This document shows positions 1 to 5,661 of a stretch of DNA of 10,559 nt, piece by piece. Position 1 is the stretch's first letter. Each line of letters begins with the position of its first letter. A program made the position numbers and the translations under genes. The notes under the pieces were generated by a model. That model saw nothing but the letters and a program-made list of their open reading frames with translations, was not told the origin of the DNA and searched no databases. The DNA is from Candidatus Nomurabacteria bacterium (GTDB taxonomy: Bacteria; Patescibacteriota; Minisyncoccia; Phycocordibacterales; UBA9973): positions 1 through 10,559 of the forward strand of contig CALRFB010000019.1 of the NCBI GenBank assembly GCA_943356455.1. The letters run 5' to 3'.

Positions 1-76
1 ATCGCACTGTATTCGTTACAATCAAGCCAAGATTCAAAACGGGGGAACAGGTGCGCTTGATATTTTTCTAAAATAA
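1..76 (+). CDS. 3' end of an unidentified + strand gene (partial)
   Basis: A + strand gene probably ends here, because a hairpin followed by six T on the + strand lies directly after it. Two frames stay open from the left edge. One ends with TAA at 74-76 (tail ...NGGTGALDIFLK) and the other with TAA at 69-71 (tail ...FKTGEQVRLIFF). I cannot decide between them from about 25 codons, and neither tail identifies a family. The coordinates given are for the frame ending at 76. The strand and the existence of a transcript end are better supported than the frame. Confidence 0.3.
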   Translation, partial: SHCIRYNQAKIQNGGTGALDIFLK

Positions 77-79
77 TAT

Positions 80-107
80 GCACGTGTCGTCGTAACGGTG
101 CTTTTTT
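80..107 (+). terminator. Rho-independent terminator, possibly bidirectional
   Basis: GCACGT at 80-85 can pair with AC-GTGC at 95-101 with one bulged G (97), leaving a 9-base loop, and is followed by T102-T107. It ends the + strand transcript entering from the left. Read on the minus strand, the same hairpin is followed by an A/T-rich tract (ATATTATTTT), so it can also end the convergent membrane-protein gene, whose stop codon (106-108) overlaps the T-run. The stem is short, so confidence is moderate. Confidence 0.5.
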
Positions 108-702
108 ATACCACCTTCTTTTGAGTAATGAAGTACACCATTACTATATTTGTCGTTATCATGACAACGGAATGCAGCACGGTAGCGACATTGTAGGCTT
201 CGAGCGAGTAGAGCATGAGTGCATGGCGTATGACATTTGTTAAAAAGAGAAGAGGCGTTTCAGAATTGGGCTTGTCCCATGTTTTTCGTAGTGTGGGAAT
301 GAAAGCGATGAGGTCTATTGCAACAGCTATGATAACAGAAACCGTAGGGTCGTGCGTTATAGCCCACGGAATCAGTCCAGCGAGAGCGAGTACTAGGAAA
401 AATTTGTCTATCGGACGAACATGCTTGAAACCGTTGTGGAGTGAGAAAATAAAAATCAGAATAGTGAATATTTCAGAAGCAGCTGTTGGTAGAGCACCAA
501 TACCTGCACCTTTTGCAAGTTGCCCAAAAAAAACGATACAAGTTATGATACTCCACACAAACCAGGTATATGCATGTGGCTCGACTCGGTGACGAATCAC
601 ATCACGTAAATAGGGAACATTGCCGACAATAGCAAGGAGCGTAGCTATAAAAGCGGCAATGAATTTTGGATCCGACAGTGTGAGTGTGGATATTTGGTGC
701 AT
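106..702 (-). CDS. PQ-loop/SWEET-like multi-pass membrane protein
   Basis: This is a 198-residue, very hydrophobic protein with about six to seven membrane segments. It contains two related halves: NVPYLRDVIRHRVEP at residues 28-42 and FIPTLRKTWDKPNSETP at 134-150. Each has a proline at the end of one helix, an LR pair, and a charged loop leading into the next helix. This is the pattern of the PQ-loop superfamily (SemiSWEET, KDEL receptor, MPDU1), in which the two proline helices form a small-solute path. The substrate cannot be read from the sequence, and the canonical PQ pair is replaced by NVP and FIP. The ATG at 702 is supported by a TACAAT box (complement of 712-717) 9 bases upstream. 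The gene diverges from the DUF2231 gene. Family assignment is by internal repeat and topology only. Confidence 0.65.
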   Translation of the reverse strand: MHQISTLTLSDPKFIAAFIATLLAIVGNVPYLRDVIRHRVEPHAYTWFVWSIITCIVFFGQLAKGAGIGALPTAASEIFTILIFIFSLHNGFKHVRPIDKFFLVLALAGLIPWAITHDPTVSVIIAVAIDLIAFIPTLRKTWDKPNSETPLLFLTNVIRHALMLYSLEAYNVATVLHSVVMITTNIVMVYFITQKKVV

Positions 703-711
703 GAGATACCT

Positions 712-717
712 ATTGTA
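712..717 (-). promoter_or_regulatory. -10 box of the PQ-loop-like gene
   Basis: On the minus strand the bases read TACAAT, five of six matches to TATAAT, and end 9 bases before the ATG at 702. This would leave a 5' leader of only about 3 bases. No convincing -35 is seen at 16-18 bp. It shares two base pairs with the -10 box of the divergent gene. Confidence 0.5.
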
Positions 718-721
718 TAAT
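716..721 (+). promoter_or_regulatory. -10 box of the DUF2231 gene
   Basis: A perfect TATAAT ends 9 bases before the ATG at 731, giving a nearly leaderless transcript. A weak -35 candidate, TTGGTG, lies at 694-699 with a 16-bp spacer, inside the divergent coding region. No ribosome binding site lies between the box and the start. Confidence 0.6.
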
Positions 722-730
722 GAAAAACAT

Positions 731-1249
731 ATGAACTACAATATTCATCCGATTATCGTGCATTTTCCCGTCGCTATGCTTTTCGTCTATTCCATCATAA
801 AAATTCTACCTTTGAAGCGTTGGTTCCATACTATTGCTTGGCGCCAAATCCGTGCAGCGTTTTTAGTTGTTGGTGTCGGTGGAGCAATGCTAGCATTGAA
901 CACTGGTGAAGTAGCAGAACACCTGTTTCGTGGGAATCATAAACTTGTTGAAGCGCATTCAACCTTCGGTGCAATTTCATTGTGGCTATACTTAATTTTA
1001 TTAGTTGGAGAAATTGCCCTGTATAGTGCACCTAAAATTATATCTTTTAAACCGTATGCTATACGTATTAAAAAAGTACTCACTGTTGTCGCTCAGATAT
1101 TAACGAATCCCATTCTTTCCAAAATAATTGCCTTCATTGCGCTTGTTGCTATCGGCATGACAGGTTTGCTTGGTGGAGTTATCGTCTACGGTGTTTCAGT
1201 CGATCCTCTTGCTCCAACAATTCTCAAATTACTCGGCATTGTGTTGTAG
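731..1249 (+). CDS. DUF2231-family membrane protein
   Basis: This 172-residue protein has about four membrane helices. It opens with HPIIVHFPVAM (residues 5-15), the signature of the DUF2231 family (HPxxVHFPxA). A second conserved block, NTGEVAEHLF...EAHSTFG (about 57-80), lies after the second helix and holds the family's TGE and E-A-H residues. In other proteins this family often sits next to or is fused with haem or copper proteins, and its histidines are suspected ligands, but its reaction is not established. The frame stays open upstream to 620, but I chose the ATG at 731. The signature should lie at the N-terminus, a TATAAT sits at 716-721, and an earlier start would overlap the divergent gene. 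The next + gene starts 15 bases after the stop. Confidence 0.8.
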   Translation: MNYNIHPIIVHFPVAMLFVYSIIKILPLKRWFHTIAWRQIRAAFLVVGVGGAMLALNTGEVAEHLFRGNHKLVEAHSTFGAISLWLYLILLVGEIALYSAPKIISFKPYAIRIKKVLTVVAQILTNPILSKIIAFIALVAIGMTGLLGGVIVYGVSVDPLAPTILKLLGIVL

Positions 1250-1252
1250 GCG

Positions 1253-1258
1253 TATACT
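1253..1258 (+). promoter_or_regulatory. -10 box, leaderless start of the exported protein gene
   Basis: TATACT (five of six) ends exactly 6 bases before the ATG at 1265, so a start site at normal spacing falls on the A of the ATG. The box lies just after the stop of the DUF2231 gene. No good -35 was found. Confidence 0.6.
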
Positions 1259-1264
1259 GTACGT

Positions 1265-1873
1265 ATGAAAACTTCAAATAAAATCACCACATTGATCGTG
1301 CTGGTTGTGGCAACATGTCTATATGTATATTTTAATAATAAAGAGGTTATACCCACGTCAGCTCCAGAGGCAAGTTCGTTGGCTGTGTTCGTCGATTCGG
1401 CAGATATTGTGAGTTTTTCTTACCCAAAAGATTTTACGGTAATGGCAAACATCACGGGGTCTGCGTGGCGCAACAATGCCCTTGGTGGCGATCTACTGGC
1501 CCGCATGAGTATACCTCGCTTGTACCAACCATCAACAAACTTTTCTGAAGCTATATTTACTGTAGGTCGGAGCGATGAGTCGAGCGATATTGAGAATTGC
1601 CTCATAGCAACAAATGGCGAAGTTGCGACAGGGGCGGTCACAATCAATGGAGTTCAATTTCAGAAATTCAATCTCGGTGACGCAGGAGCAGGGAACCGTT
1701 ATGACACAACATCATACCGAGTCGTTCGCAACGGACACTGTGTTGCTGTTGAATATATGGTGCACACAACAAATATCGCTAACTACACACCAGATTCCGG
1801 TGTCAAAGAGTATGATTCAAAAAAAATCAGTACCATACTTGAAGCAATAGCACAGAGTTTTCATTTCATGTAG
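1265..1873 (+). CDS. Membrane-anchored exported protein, unknown function
   Basis: This 202-residue protein has a short positive N-terminus, one membrane helix (about residues 8-23), then a soluble domain expected outside the membrane. The domain begins with VSFSYPKDFTV (49-59) and ends with ILEAIAQSFHFM (191-202). That layout, an F-x-YP strand near the start and a hydrophobic S-F-x-F strand at the end, recalls a PsbP-like fold found in small exported proteins of Parcubacteria. This comes from memory and is not a verified hit. Cys112 and Cys159 are the only cysteines in the exterior domain and could form a disulfide, a possible link to the dsb genes downstream. Cys18 lies in VVATC, which has Thr rather than Gly or Ala before it, so a lipoprotein is possible but weakly supported. 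The start is fixed by the -10 box at 1253-1258. Confidence 0.75.
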   Translation: MKTSNKITTLIVLVVATCLYVYFNNKEVIPTSAPEASSLAVFVDSADIVSFSYPKDFTVMANITGSAWRNNALGGDLLARMSIPRLYQPSTNFSEAIFTVGRSDESSDIENCLIATNGEVATGAVTINGVQFQKFNLGDAGAGNRYDTTSYRVVRNGHCVAVEYMVHTTNIANYTPDSGVKEYDSKKISTILEAIAQSFHFM

Positions 1874-1876
1874 CTA

Positions 1877-1905
1877 TTGACGCCCGATGTAAAAAGTGAG
1901 ATAAC
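1877..1905 (+). promoter_or_regulatory. Sigma-70-type promoter of the yecM-like gene
   Basis: TTGACG (1877-1882, five of six) is followed after exactly 17 bp by GATAAC (1900-1905), preceded by TG at 1897-1898 as an extended -10. Transcription should start near 1912, leaving a leader of about 18 bases before the ATG at 1930. This is the only promoter in the window with a near-consensus -35 and a real leader. No Shine-Dalgarno sequence is visible in that leader. Confidence 0.6.
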
Positions 1906-1929
1906 AAAGCGAATCTAAAAACTACATAC

Positions 1930-2463
1930 ATGAACAACTACTCTCCCTGGGAGCTTCTAGAGAAAGAAGCTCGGCAAATCTTGCCTCTATTTTCCGCGTA
2001 CATTTATACTCGACAGCTTCGAGACAGACCAAGGCTCATGGCCGATCATTTATGCTATGTGTGCGGTACAACCGAACAGTACCAATTACTTTTCAATGAT
2101 TTATCTCAACGAGCAACATTAGTTTCCGAAGAAATTATTTCCGGAAAAAGGGTTGTTTACTTTAGGCTGCATGGTCGGATTGAGTCATGTATAGGTGATA
2201 TTCTTTATATTGAATTGGCAGAACCTAATGCATGTGATAATAAAAAGTCTGCTTTTACACATATCGAAGTGTACCCGGCTGATCAGAAGCATATCTACAG
2301 TATTGTAGATGTACTCACTCACAATCAAGATACGTTCACGTTTACAGGTGGGGTATCAAGCCCTCAGTATGATATCGTGATCGATCAGTCGTCGGGGTTT
2401 ACACTTCGGATACGAGAACGACCATTCATAGAGAAAATCAATACAGCAAGAGAAAGCACGTAG
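1930..2463 (+). CDS. YecM-like protein (VOC-type fold)
   Basis: The 177-residue protein lines up by eye with Escherichia coli YecM over most of its length. Matching blocks are ADHLCYVC (residues 38-45; YecM ADHISLRC), LVSEEIISGKRVVYFRLH (64-81; YecM LLSENMINGRPICLFKLH), YIELAEP (93-99; YecM IVELPWP) and THIEVYP (110-116; YecM EHIEIVLP). YecM adopts a fold related to vicinal-oxygen-chelate enzymes, and a metal site has been suggested from structure. The equivalents here would be His40, Glu95, His111 and Glu113. The biochemical role of YecM is unknown, so none is given. The length is close to the family norm (about 190). The gene has its own promoter (1877-1905) and its stop abuts a terminator, so it is probably a single-gene unit. 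Confidence 0.75.
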   Translation: MNNYSPWELLEKEARQILPLFSAYIYTRQLRDRPRLMADHLCYVCGTTEQYQLLFNDLSQRATLVSEEIISGKRVVYFRLHGRIESCIGDILYIELAEPNACDNKKSAFTHIEVYPADQKHIYSIVDVLTHNQDTFTFTGGVSSPQYDIVIDQSSGFTLRIRERPFIEKINTAREST

Positions 2464-2468
2464 TGTAC

Positions 2469-2492
2469 AAGCAGCCCAAGGGCTGCTTTTTT
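2469..2492 (+). terminator. Strong Rho-independent terminator after the yecM-like gene
   Basis: AAGCAGCC pairs with GGCTGCTT around a C-AA-G tip (2469-2488), giving a GC-rich stem of 8-9 bp. A T-run at 2487-2492 continues into ATTT. It starts 6 bases after the TAG at 2461-2463. It is the clearest terminator in the window and separates this transcript from the GIY-YIG gene. Confidence 0.9.
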
Positions 2493-2510
2493 ATTTGCAT
2501 GACACCACGG

Positions 2511-2516
2511 TATAAT
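2511..2516 (+). promoter_or_regulatory. -10 box, leaderless start of the GIY-YIG gene
   Basis: A perfect TATAAT ends 6 bases before the ATG at 2523. A -35 at 17 bp would fall in the T-run of the preceding terminator (2488-2493, TTTTTA), which is a poor match, so the promoter depends mainly on its -10. Confidence 0.65.
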
Positions 2517-2522
2517 CAGACT

Positions 2523-2762
2523 ATGTTTTATGCGTATATTTTAGAATGCTCAGACGGAACGTTGTACGCAGGCTGTACAACAGATCTCGAAAGACGCGTA
2601 CACGAACATAACAATGCGAAACATGGCGCACATTATACAAAAATCCGTAGACCGGTTGTGTTGCGCCACTGCGAACTTTTTTTAACGTTGGCTGAAGCAC
2701 GTTCACGCGAAGCAGCATTTAAACGCATGTCACGTACAGAAAAAATACGCTTGTTCCAGTAA
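2523..2762 (+). CDS. GIY-YIG nuclease domain protein, UPF0213 (YhbQ-like)
   Basis: This 79-residue protein consists of one GIY-YIG domain. The first motif is YAYILECSDG (residues 3-12) and the second LYAGCT (14-19). They are followed by the conserved arginine in DLERRVHEH (21-29), the Y-T-K before the second half (38-40), and the catalytic glutamate with the following lysine in EARSREAAFK (58-67; probably Glu63 and Lys67). The size is typical of the short single-domain UPF0213 family. Members cleave DNA or are thought to act in DNA repair, but the physiological role is uncertain. The frame is open upstream to 2463, but that stretch encodes the terminator hairpin. The ATG at 2523, 6 bases after a TATAAT, is therefore taken. 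Its stop lies one base from the stop of the convergent pspC gene. Confidence 0.9.
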   Translation: MFYAYILECSDGTLYAGCTTDLERRVHEHNNAKHGAHYTKIRRPVVLRHCELFLTLAEARSREAAFKRMSRTEKIRLFQ

Positions 2763-2763
2763 G

Positions 2764-4362
2764 TTAGTTGTGACCCGCGTACCTTTCTATCTTTGACGCA
2801 TTCTCAGTTGTGGCACCTTCGATACTTGCTGGTCCATACTGTATACCTTTACTTGCGTTTTTGGCATCAAAAATAAGAGTTTTTTCGGCGTAAAATGTTG
2901 CTTGTGCCGCATTGCTCATGGTTATAGTTGCGGTTGTTGCTATGAGTTTACTCGCGTCGAGAAATGAAGCATTTTGAAGATTTGCGGTGAGTGATTTTGC
3001 TGTACCAGCCAACGAAACAGAAGAAGCATTTTCGAGTTTTAAAGATACGTCGTTCAATGTGCCAGTGTAGTGTATGACAGATGCATTATGTGTTTCGAGT
3101 ACTGACAACGGCATACTTTCCGGAACAGTGATCTCTATTCGTGACGTTACATGACGACAGAAAAGGCAAAGACGGAATTCTTGATCATTGTTATGTACGG
3201 TAAGTTGCGTGCCAGTTTGATCAAAAAGAATTCTATCGATGTCTGCTGCGCGTCCTGTAATTTTGGCAGTGTAAGTATCTCCTGGTACAACGGTTATATG
3301 CTGTCCATTTTCTGCAATAAGAGTTGTAAACGCTGACAAGGGAACCAGGTTGACTGTTTCGCTGTATGATGGATTTGTTGAAATGTAGTCTCGAACTTTT
3401 GTACCTAGAGAAACAGAAAGTACGGATCCAACAATGAGAACAATGAGCCAAATACTGAGAAGTAAACCCATCACCGTACCGCGTACTATTGTCTTTTTTC
3501 GCAATAGCATACTGCCGAGAGAGCTGAGTAGTATAAATGGAATTATACTTGCGACAAAGAGTATAGACACAACAAAGTAGTACATCGGTAAAGAAACTGC
3601 ATCGTGAATTTGTGTTACAAAAAAAGTATTACCAGGATGAACGAGTGCAATGATACATACGGTGATGATACCAATATATGCAATACCAGCAACGATTTTA
3701 AATGCAACACCGATAATCCCTCCGATAACTGTTGCAAAACCACGACCCGTAGTAGCGATAAAGCTACGAGTTCTATTATTTTCTTTTATTTCGTTCACTT
3801 TATCTTTCATCGACTGCAAGTTTACCGGATTGCCATGCATGTTGAGCTTGTGCGCGGCAGTTTTGGCTTCGGGGGCAGCAATCCACATGATGATATACAC
3901 CAGAAAACCGAAACCACCGAGAAATAGACTTGCTGCAAATAGTATTCGAACAACGACAGGATCGACATTGAAATACGCACCAATACCAGCAGCAACTCCT
4001 GCGATGATGCCGTTGTCGGTGTCTCGATAGAATTTCTTGTGATCAACAGTAGGGTCAGTCTTACCGACTGCTTCTTTTTGAGCAGTTTCAGTATCACCAA
4101 AATCCTCAGGTGTACCCATGCGTTCAATGAGTTTCGCAACATGTTCCTTGGTTATGATGCGATCACGAGAACTTTCTCCACCGGTAAATTCAATACATTG
4201 TTCACGAATACGATCTTCGATGTCATGAATAATTTCTACATTGTCTTGTGTATTTGTAAAATGCTCACGGATAGACAAAAGATATTGTTCGAGCTCTTGG
4301 TAGGTGTCTTCTTCAATATAGAAGAGAGTATTTGCAATGCTTGTAGGTATAGTTTTTTTCAT
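2764..4362 (-). CDS. PspC-domain membrane protein with C-terminal DUF2807-like repeats
   Basis: This 532-residue envelope protein has three parts. Residues 1-90 form a cytoplasmic region of the type seen before PspC in Bacteroidetes proteins (EEDTYQELEQYL, IIHDIEDRIRE, MGTPEDF). Residues 108-165 are a PspC domain (FYRDTDNGIIAGVAAGIGAY, then a helix ending MWIAAPE). About four more helices follow (about 205-240, 258-285, 295-320). The exterior C-terminus (about 335-532) resembles the DUF2807 'GIN' domain, a beta-helix fold. It carries an NAS motif at residues 426, 445, 464, 502 and 521 (NAA at 484), every 18-20 residues. PspC-type proteins sense or modulate envelope stress, and the exterior domain may bind a surface ligand. 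The ATG lies 38 bases after the padR stop with no Shine-Dalgarno, so it is most likely cotranscribed with padR. A weak box, TATTTT, 8 bases before the ATG could add a second promoter. Confidence 0.88.
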   Translation of the reverse strand: MKKTIPTSIANTLFYIEEDTYQELEQYLLSIREHFTNTQDNVEIIHDIEDRIREQCIEFTGGESSRDRIITKEHVAKLIERMGTPEDFGDTETAQKEAVGKTDPTVDHKKFYRDTDNGIIAGVAAGIGAYFNVDPVVVRILFAASLFLGGFGFLVYIIMWIAAPEAKTAAHKLNMHGNPVNLQSMKDKVNEIKENNRTRSFIATTGRGFATVIGGIIGVAFKIVAGIAYIGIITVCIIALVHPGNTFFVTQIHDAVSLPMYYFVVSILFVASIIPFILLSSLGSMLLRKKTIVRGTVMGLLLSIWLIVLIVGSVLSVSLGTKVRDYISTNPSYSETVNLVPLSAFTTLIAENGQHITVVPGDTYTAKITGRAADIDRILFDQTGTQLTVHNNDQEFRLCLFCRHVTSRIEITVPESMPLSVLETHNASVIHYTGTLNDVSLKLENASSVSLAGTAKSLTANLQNASFLDASKLIATTATITMSNAAQATFYAEKTLIFDAKNASKGIQYGPASIEGATTENASKIERYAGHN

Positions 4363-4400
4363 ACGAATTTAAAATAGTTGTAAAATTATTCTTGTAAAAG

Positions 4401-4745
4401 TTATTCTGTCAAGTGATCGACTGATTTTGCTAGTGAAGACCAAGATTGTTTAAGTGTTGCCAATGTTTCGCGTCCTTTTTTTGTCAATTCATAGTATTTG
4501 CGCGGTGGTCCCGATTGTGATTCTTCCCATGTATGCGTGAGTAGTTCTGTCTGTCGCAAGCGCGATAAGAGGGGATAGAGCGTCCCTTCGACAACAATTA
4601 AGTCTGCCTCTTTTAATGTTTGAATAATATTGCTTGCGTACTTTTTTTCTTTAGAAATAGTGAGCAGTATACAAAATTCAAGTACGCCTTTGCGCATCTG
4701 GGCTTTTTGATTCTCGCTACCGATTTCTTTACCAGGTTCCTTCAT
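4401..4745 (-). CDS. PadR-family transcriptional regulator
   Basis: The 114-residue protein has the PadR winged-helix layout. It has an N-terminal helix with MRKGVLEFCILLTI (residues 17-30), then the recognition region YASNIIQTLKEADLIVVEGTLYPLLSRL (36-63, with the family's GTLYPLLSRL). A wing, PPRKYYELTKKGRE (80-93), is followed by a short C-terminal dimerisation helix. PadR proteins bind inverted repeats as dimers and often repress their own operon. Here a 10-bp inverted repeat at 4763-4787 overlaps the -35 of its own promoter. The gene precedes pspC in the same direction, a pairing known in several phyla. Family assignment is firm. The inducer is unknown. Confidence 0.93.
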   Translation of the reverse strand: MKEPGKEIGSENQKAQMRKGVLEFCILLTISKEKKYASNIIQTLKEADLIVVEGTLYPLLSRLRQTELLTHTWEESQSGPPRKYYELTKKGRETLATLKQSWSSLAKSVDHLTE

Positions 4746-4751
4746 AAATAC

Positions 4752-4780
4752 ATTTTATCACATGGTACCTTGTAGTGCAA
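4752..4780 (-). promoter_or_regulatory. Promoter of the padR-pspC operon, leaderless
   Basis: On the minus strand TTGCAC (complement of 4775-4780) is followed after 17 bp by TAAAAT (complement of 4752-4757), with TG one base upstream of the -10 (extended -10). The -10 ends exactly 6 bases before the ATG at 4745, so the mRNA should start at or next to the start codon. Confidence 0.7.
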
Positions 4781-4787
4781 GGTACCA
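4763..4787. promoter_or_regulatory. Likely PadR operator: perfect 10-bp inverted repeat
   Basis: TGGTACCTTG (4763-4772), five spacer bases TAGTG, then CAAGGTACCA (4778-4787) form a perfect inverted repeat. It covers the padR -35 hexamer (4775-4780) and about half of the -35/-10 spacer, so a bound dimer would block RNA polymerase. The repeat lies about 36 bp upstream of the -10 of the divergent cupin gene (4823-4828) and might also affect it, but does not cover that promoter. Assignment to PadR rests on position and symmetry. No T-run follows, so it is not a terminator. Confidence 0.75.
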
Positions 4788-4819
4788 GCAAATAAATACT
4801 CGCATTAGATTTTGTATCG

Positions 4820-4828
4820 TGCCATAAT
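4820..4828 (+). promoter_or_regulatory. Extended -10 of the cupin gene, leaderless
   Basis: TG-C-CATAAT (4820-4828) combines the TGn extension with a five-of-six -10 hexamer, which ends 6 bases before the ATG at 4835. No clear -35 is present, as often with extended -10 promoters. Confidence 0.6.
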
Positions 4829-4834
4829 GAATAT

Positions 4835-5224
4835 ATGAAAAAAGGATATTTTGGACACATCGAAAATGATACGGTCGAAAATACATATTACCGCCGTGTA
4901 CTCTACACGGGGGAACACAGTCAACTTGTGCTTATGAGCCTCGAACCAGGTGAAGATATCGGTGAAGAAGTGCATACCGTTGACCAATTCTTCCGTTTTG
5001 AGAAGGGTATGGGCCAAGTTTTTATTGATGAAACTGAATATTCAGTCAATGATGGCGATTGTGTCATCGTGCCAGCAGGTGCAAAACACAACGTGCTCAA
5101 TATCGGACCAGGCCAACTTAAACTCTATACGATTTATTCACCAGCGAACCACATAGACGGTACCGTACACAAAACTAAAGCTGACGAAACAGAAGAACAC
5201 TTTGACGGCAAAACCACAGAATAG
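4835..5224 (+). CDS. Single-domain cupin protein
   Basis: This 129-residue protein carries both cupin motifs. Motif 1 is GEEVHTVDQFFRFEKGMG (residues 43-60), with His47 and the variant H-x3-Q (Gln51) in place of the usual metal-binding pattern. Motif 2, GDCVIVPAGAKHNVLN (74-89), matches G-x5-P-x-G-x2-H-x3-N exactly, with His85 as ligand. These residues would hold one metal in a beta-barrel, as in mannose-6-phosphate-isomerase-like small cupins. The reaction or ligand cannot be told. There is no signal peptide, so it is cytoplasmic. The tail (110-129) is charged and low in complexity. The dsbB ATG begins one base after its stop, so the two are almost certainly cotranscribed. A functional link to disulfide chemistry is only contextual. 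Confidence 0.88.
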   Translation: MKKGYFGHIENDTVENTYYRRVLYTGEHSQLVLMSLEPGEDIGEEVHTVDQFFRFEKGMGQVFIDETEYSVNDGDCVIVPAGAKHNVLNIGPGQLKLYTIYSPANHIDGTVHKTKADETEEHFDGKTTE

Positions 5225-5225
5225 T

Positions 5226-5654
5226 ATGTTGAAAAAGATATCATTCACTACGTATATATATGTCATCTGGGGAATTGCATTGTCAGCCATGATCGGCAGT
5301 TTGATTTTTTCTGAATTAATGGGCTTCGTGCCGTGCATGCTGTGCTGGTATCAGCGTATTCTCTGGTATCCACTTGTACTCATACTTCCACTAGCGGCAA
5401 TAAAACGCGACAGGGCCATTCTTTCGTATATTCAAGTGCTTGCAATACCTGGAGTGATTGTTGCGTTGTATCACACGTTACTGAACTGGGGTGTGATTTC
5501 AGAATCCCTTGCTCCGTGTCGAGCAGGTGTGTCATGTACAACTCTCTATATAAATTGGTTGGGCTTCATCAATATACCTTTTTTGTCATTTCTCGGTTTT
5601 GTCTCAATTCTAATTATTACTCATTTTGCTCGTAAGGCACCGGATACGGTATAA
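5226..5654 (+). CDS. dsbB: DsbB/BdbC-type disulfide bond formation protein
   Basis: The 142-residue protein has four membrane helices and the four cysteines of the DsbB family. The first pair is CMLCWYQR (Cys37, Cys40, with Arg44 near the quinone) at the start of helix 2. The second pair is Cys98 and Cys104 in the exterior loop (APCRAGVSC) between helices 3 and 4. Such proteins reoxidise a DsbA-type thiol oxidase and pass electrons to quinone. The short spacing of the second pair and the length resemble BdbC-type members more than E. coli DsbB. The ATG at 5226, one base after the cupin stop, gives the expected short cytoplasmic N-terminus (MLKK). An earlier in-frame start at 5202 would overlap the cupin gene. 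Its normal partner is the next gene, which is broken here. Confidence 0.9.
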   Translation: MLKKISFTTYIYVIWGIALSAMIGSLIFSELMGFVPCMLCWYQRILWYPLVLILPLAAIKRDRAILSYIQVLAIPGVIVALYHTLLNWGVISESLAPCRAGVSCTTLYINWLGFINIPFLSFLGFVSILIITHFARKAPDTV

Positions 5655-5655
5655 T
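5626..5655 (+). promoter_or_regulatory. Promoter inside the dsbB 3' end, for dsbA
   Basis: TTGCTC (5626-5631) and a perfect TATAAT (5650-5655) are separated by 18 bp. The -10 overlaps the dsbB stop codon (TAA, 5652-5654) and ends 6 bases before the ATG at 5662, so dsbA can be transcribed apart from dsbB as a leaderless mRNA. Confidence 0.65.
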
Positions 5656-5661
5656 CCACAT

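Noticed and set aside
620..730. In-frame upstream extension of the DUF2231 protein
   Set aside because: It would overlap the divergent gene, place about 37 extra residues before the conserved N-terminal HPIIVHFP block, and ignore the TATAAT at 716-721.
1265..1330. Lipoprotein signal at Cys18 of the 202-residue protein
   Set aside because: VVATC has Thr at -1, whereas a lipobox normally has Gly or Ala. A simple membrane anchor explains the segment.
2463..2522. In-frame upstream start for the GIY-YIG protein
   Set aside because: The added residues are encoded by the terminator hairpin and T-run. The ATG at 2523 directly follows a -10 box and gives the normal family N-terminus.
2764..3100. N-glycosylation of the NAS repeats
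   Set aside because: None of the sites has the acidic residue at -2 needed by known bacterial oligosaccharyltransferases, and no glycosylation gene is in the window. The repeat is better explained by a beta-helix turn.
3604..4142. Open frames on both strands overlapping pspC and its 5' half
   Set aside because: The minus-strand PspC frame has clear domain motifs. The others have odd composition and no recognisable motifs.
5157..5166. 10-bp palindrome ACGGTACCGT as a second PadR site
   Set aside because: It lies inside the cupin coding region, lacks the CTTG-5-CAAG core of the repeat at 4763-4787, and is short enough to occur by chance.
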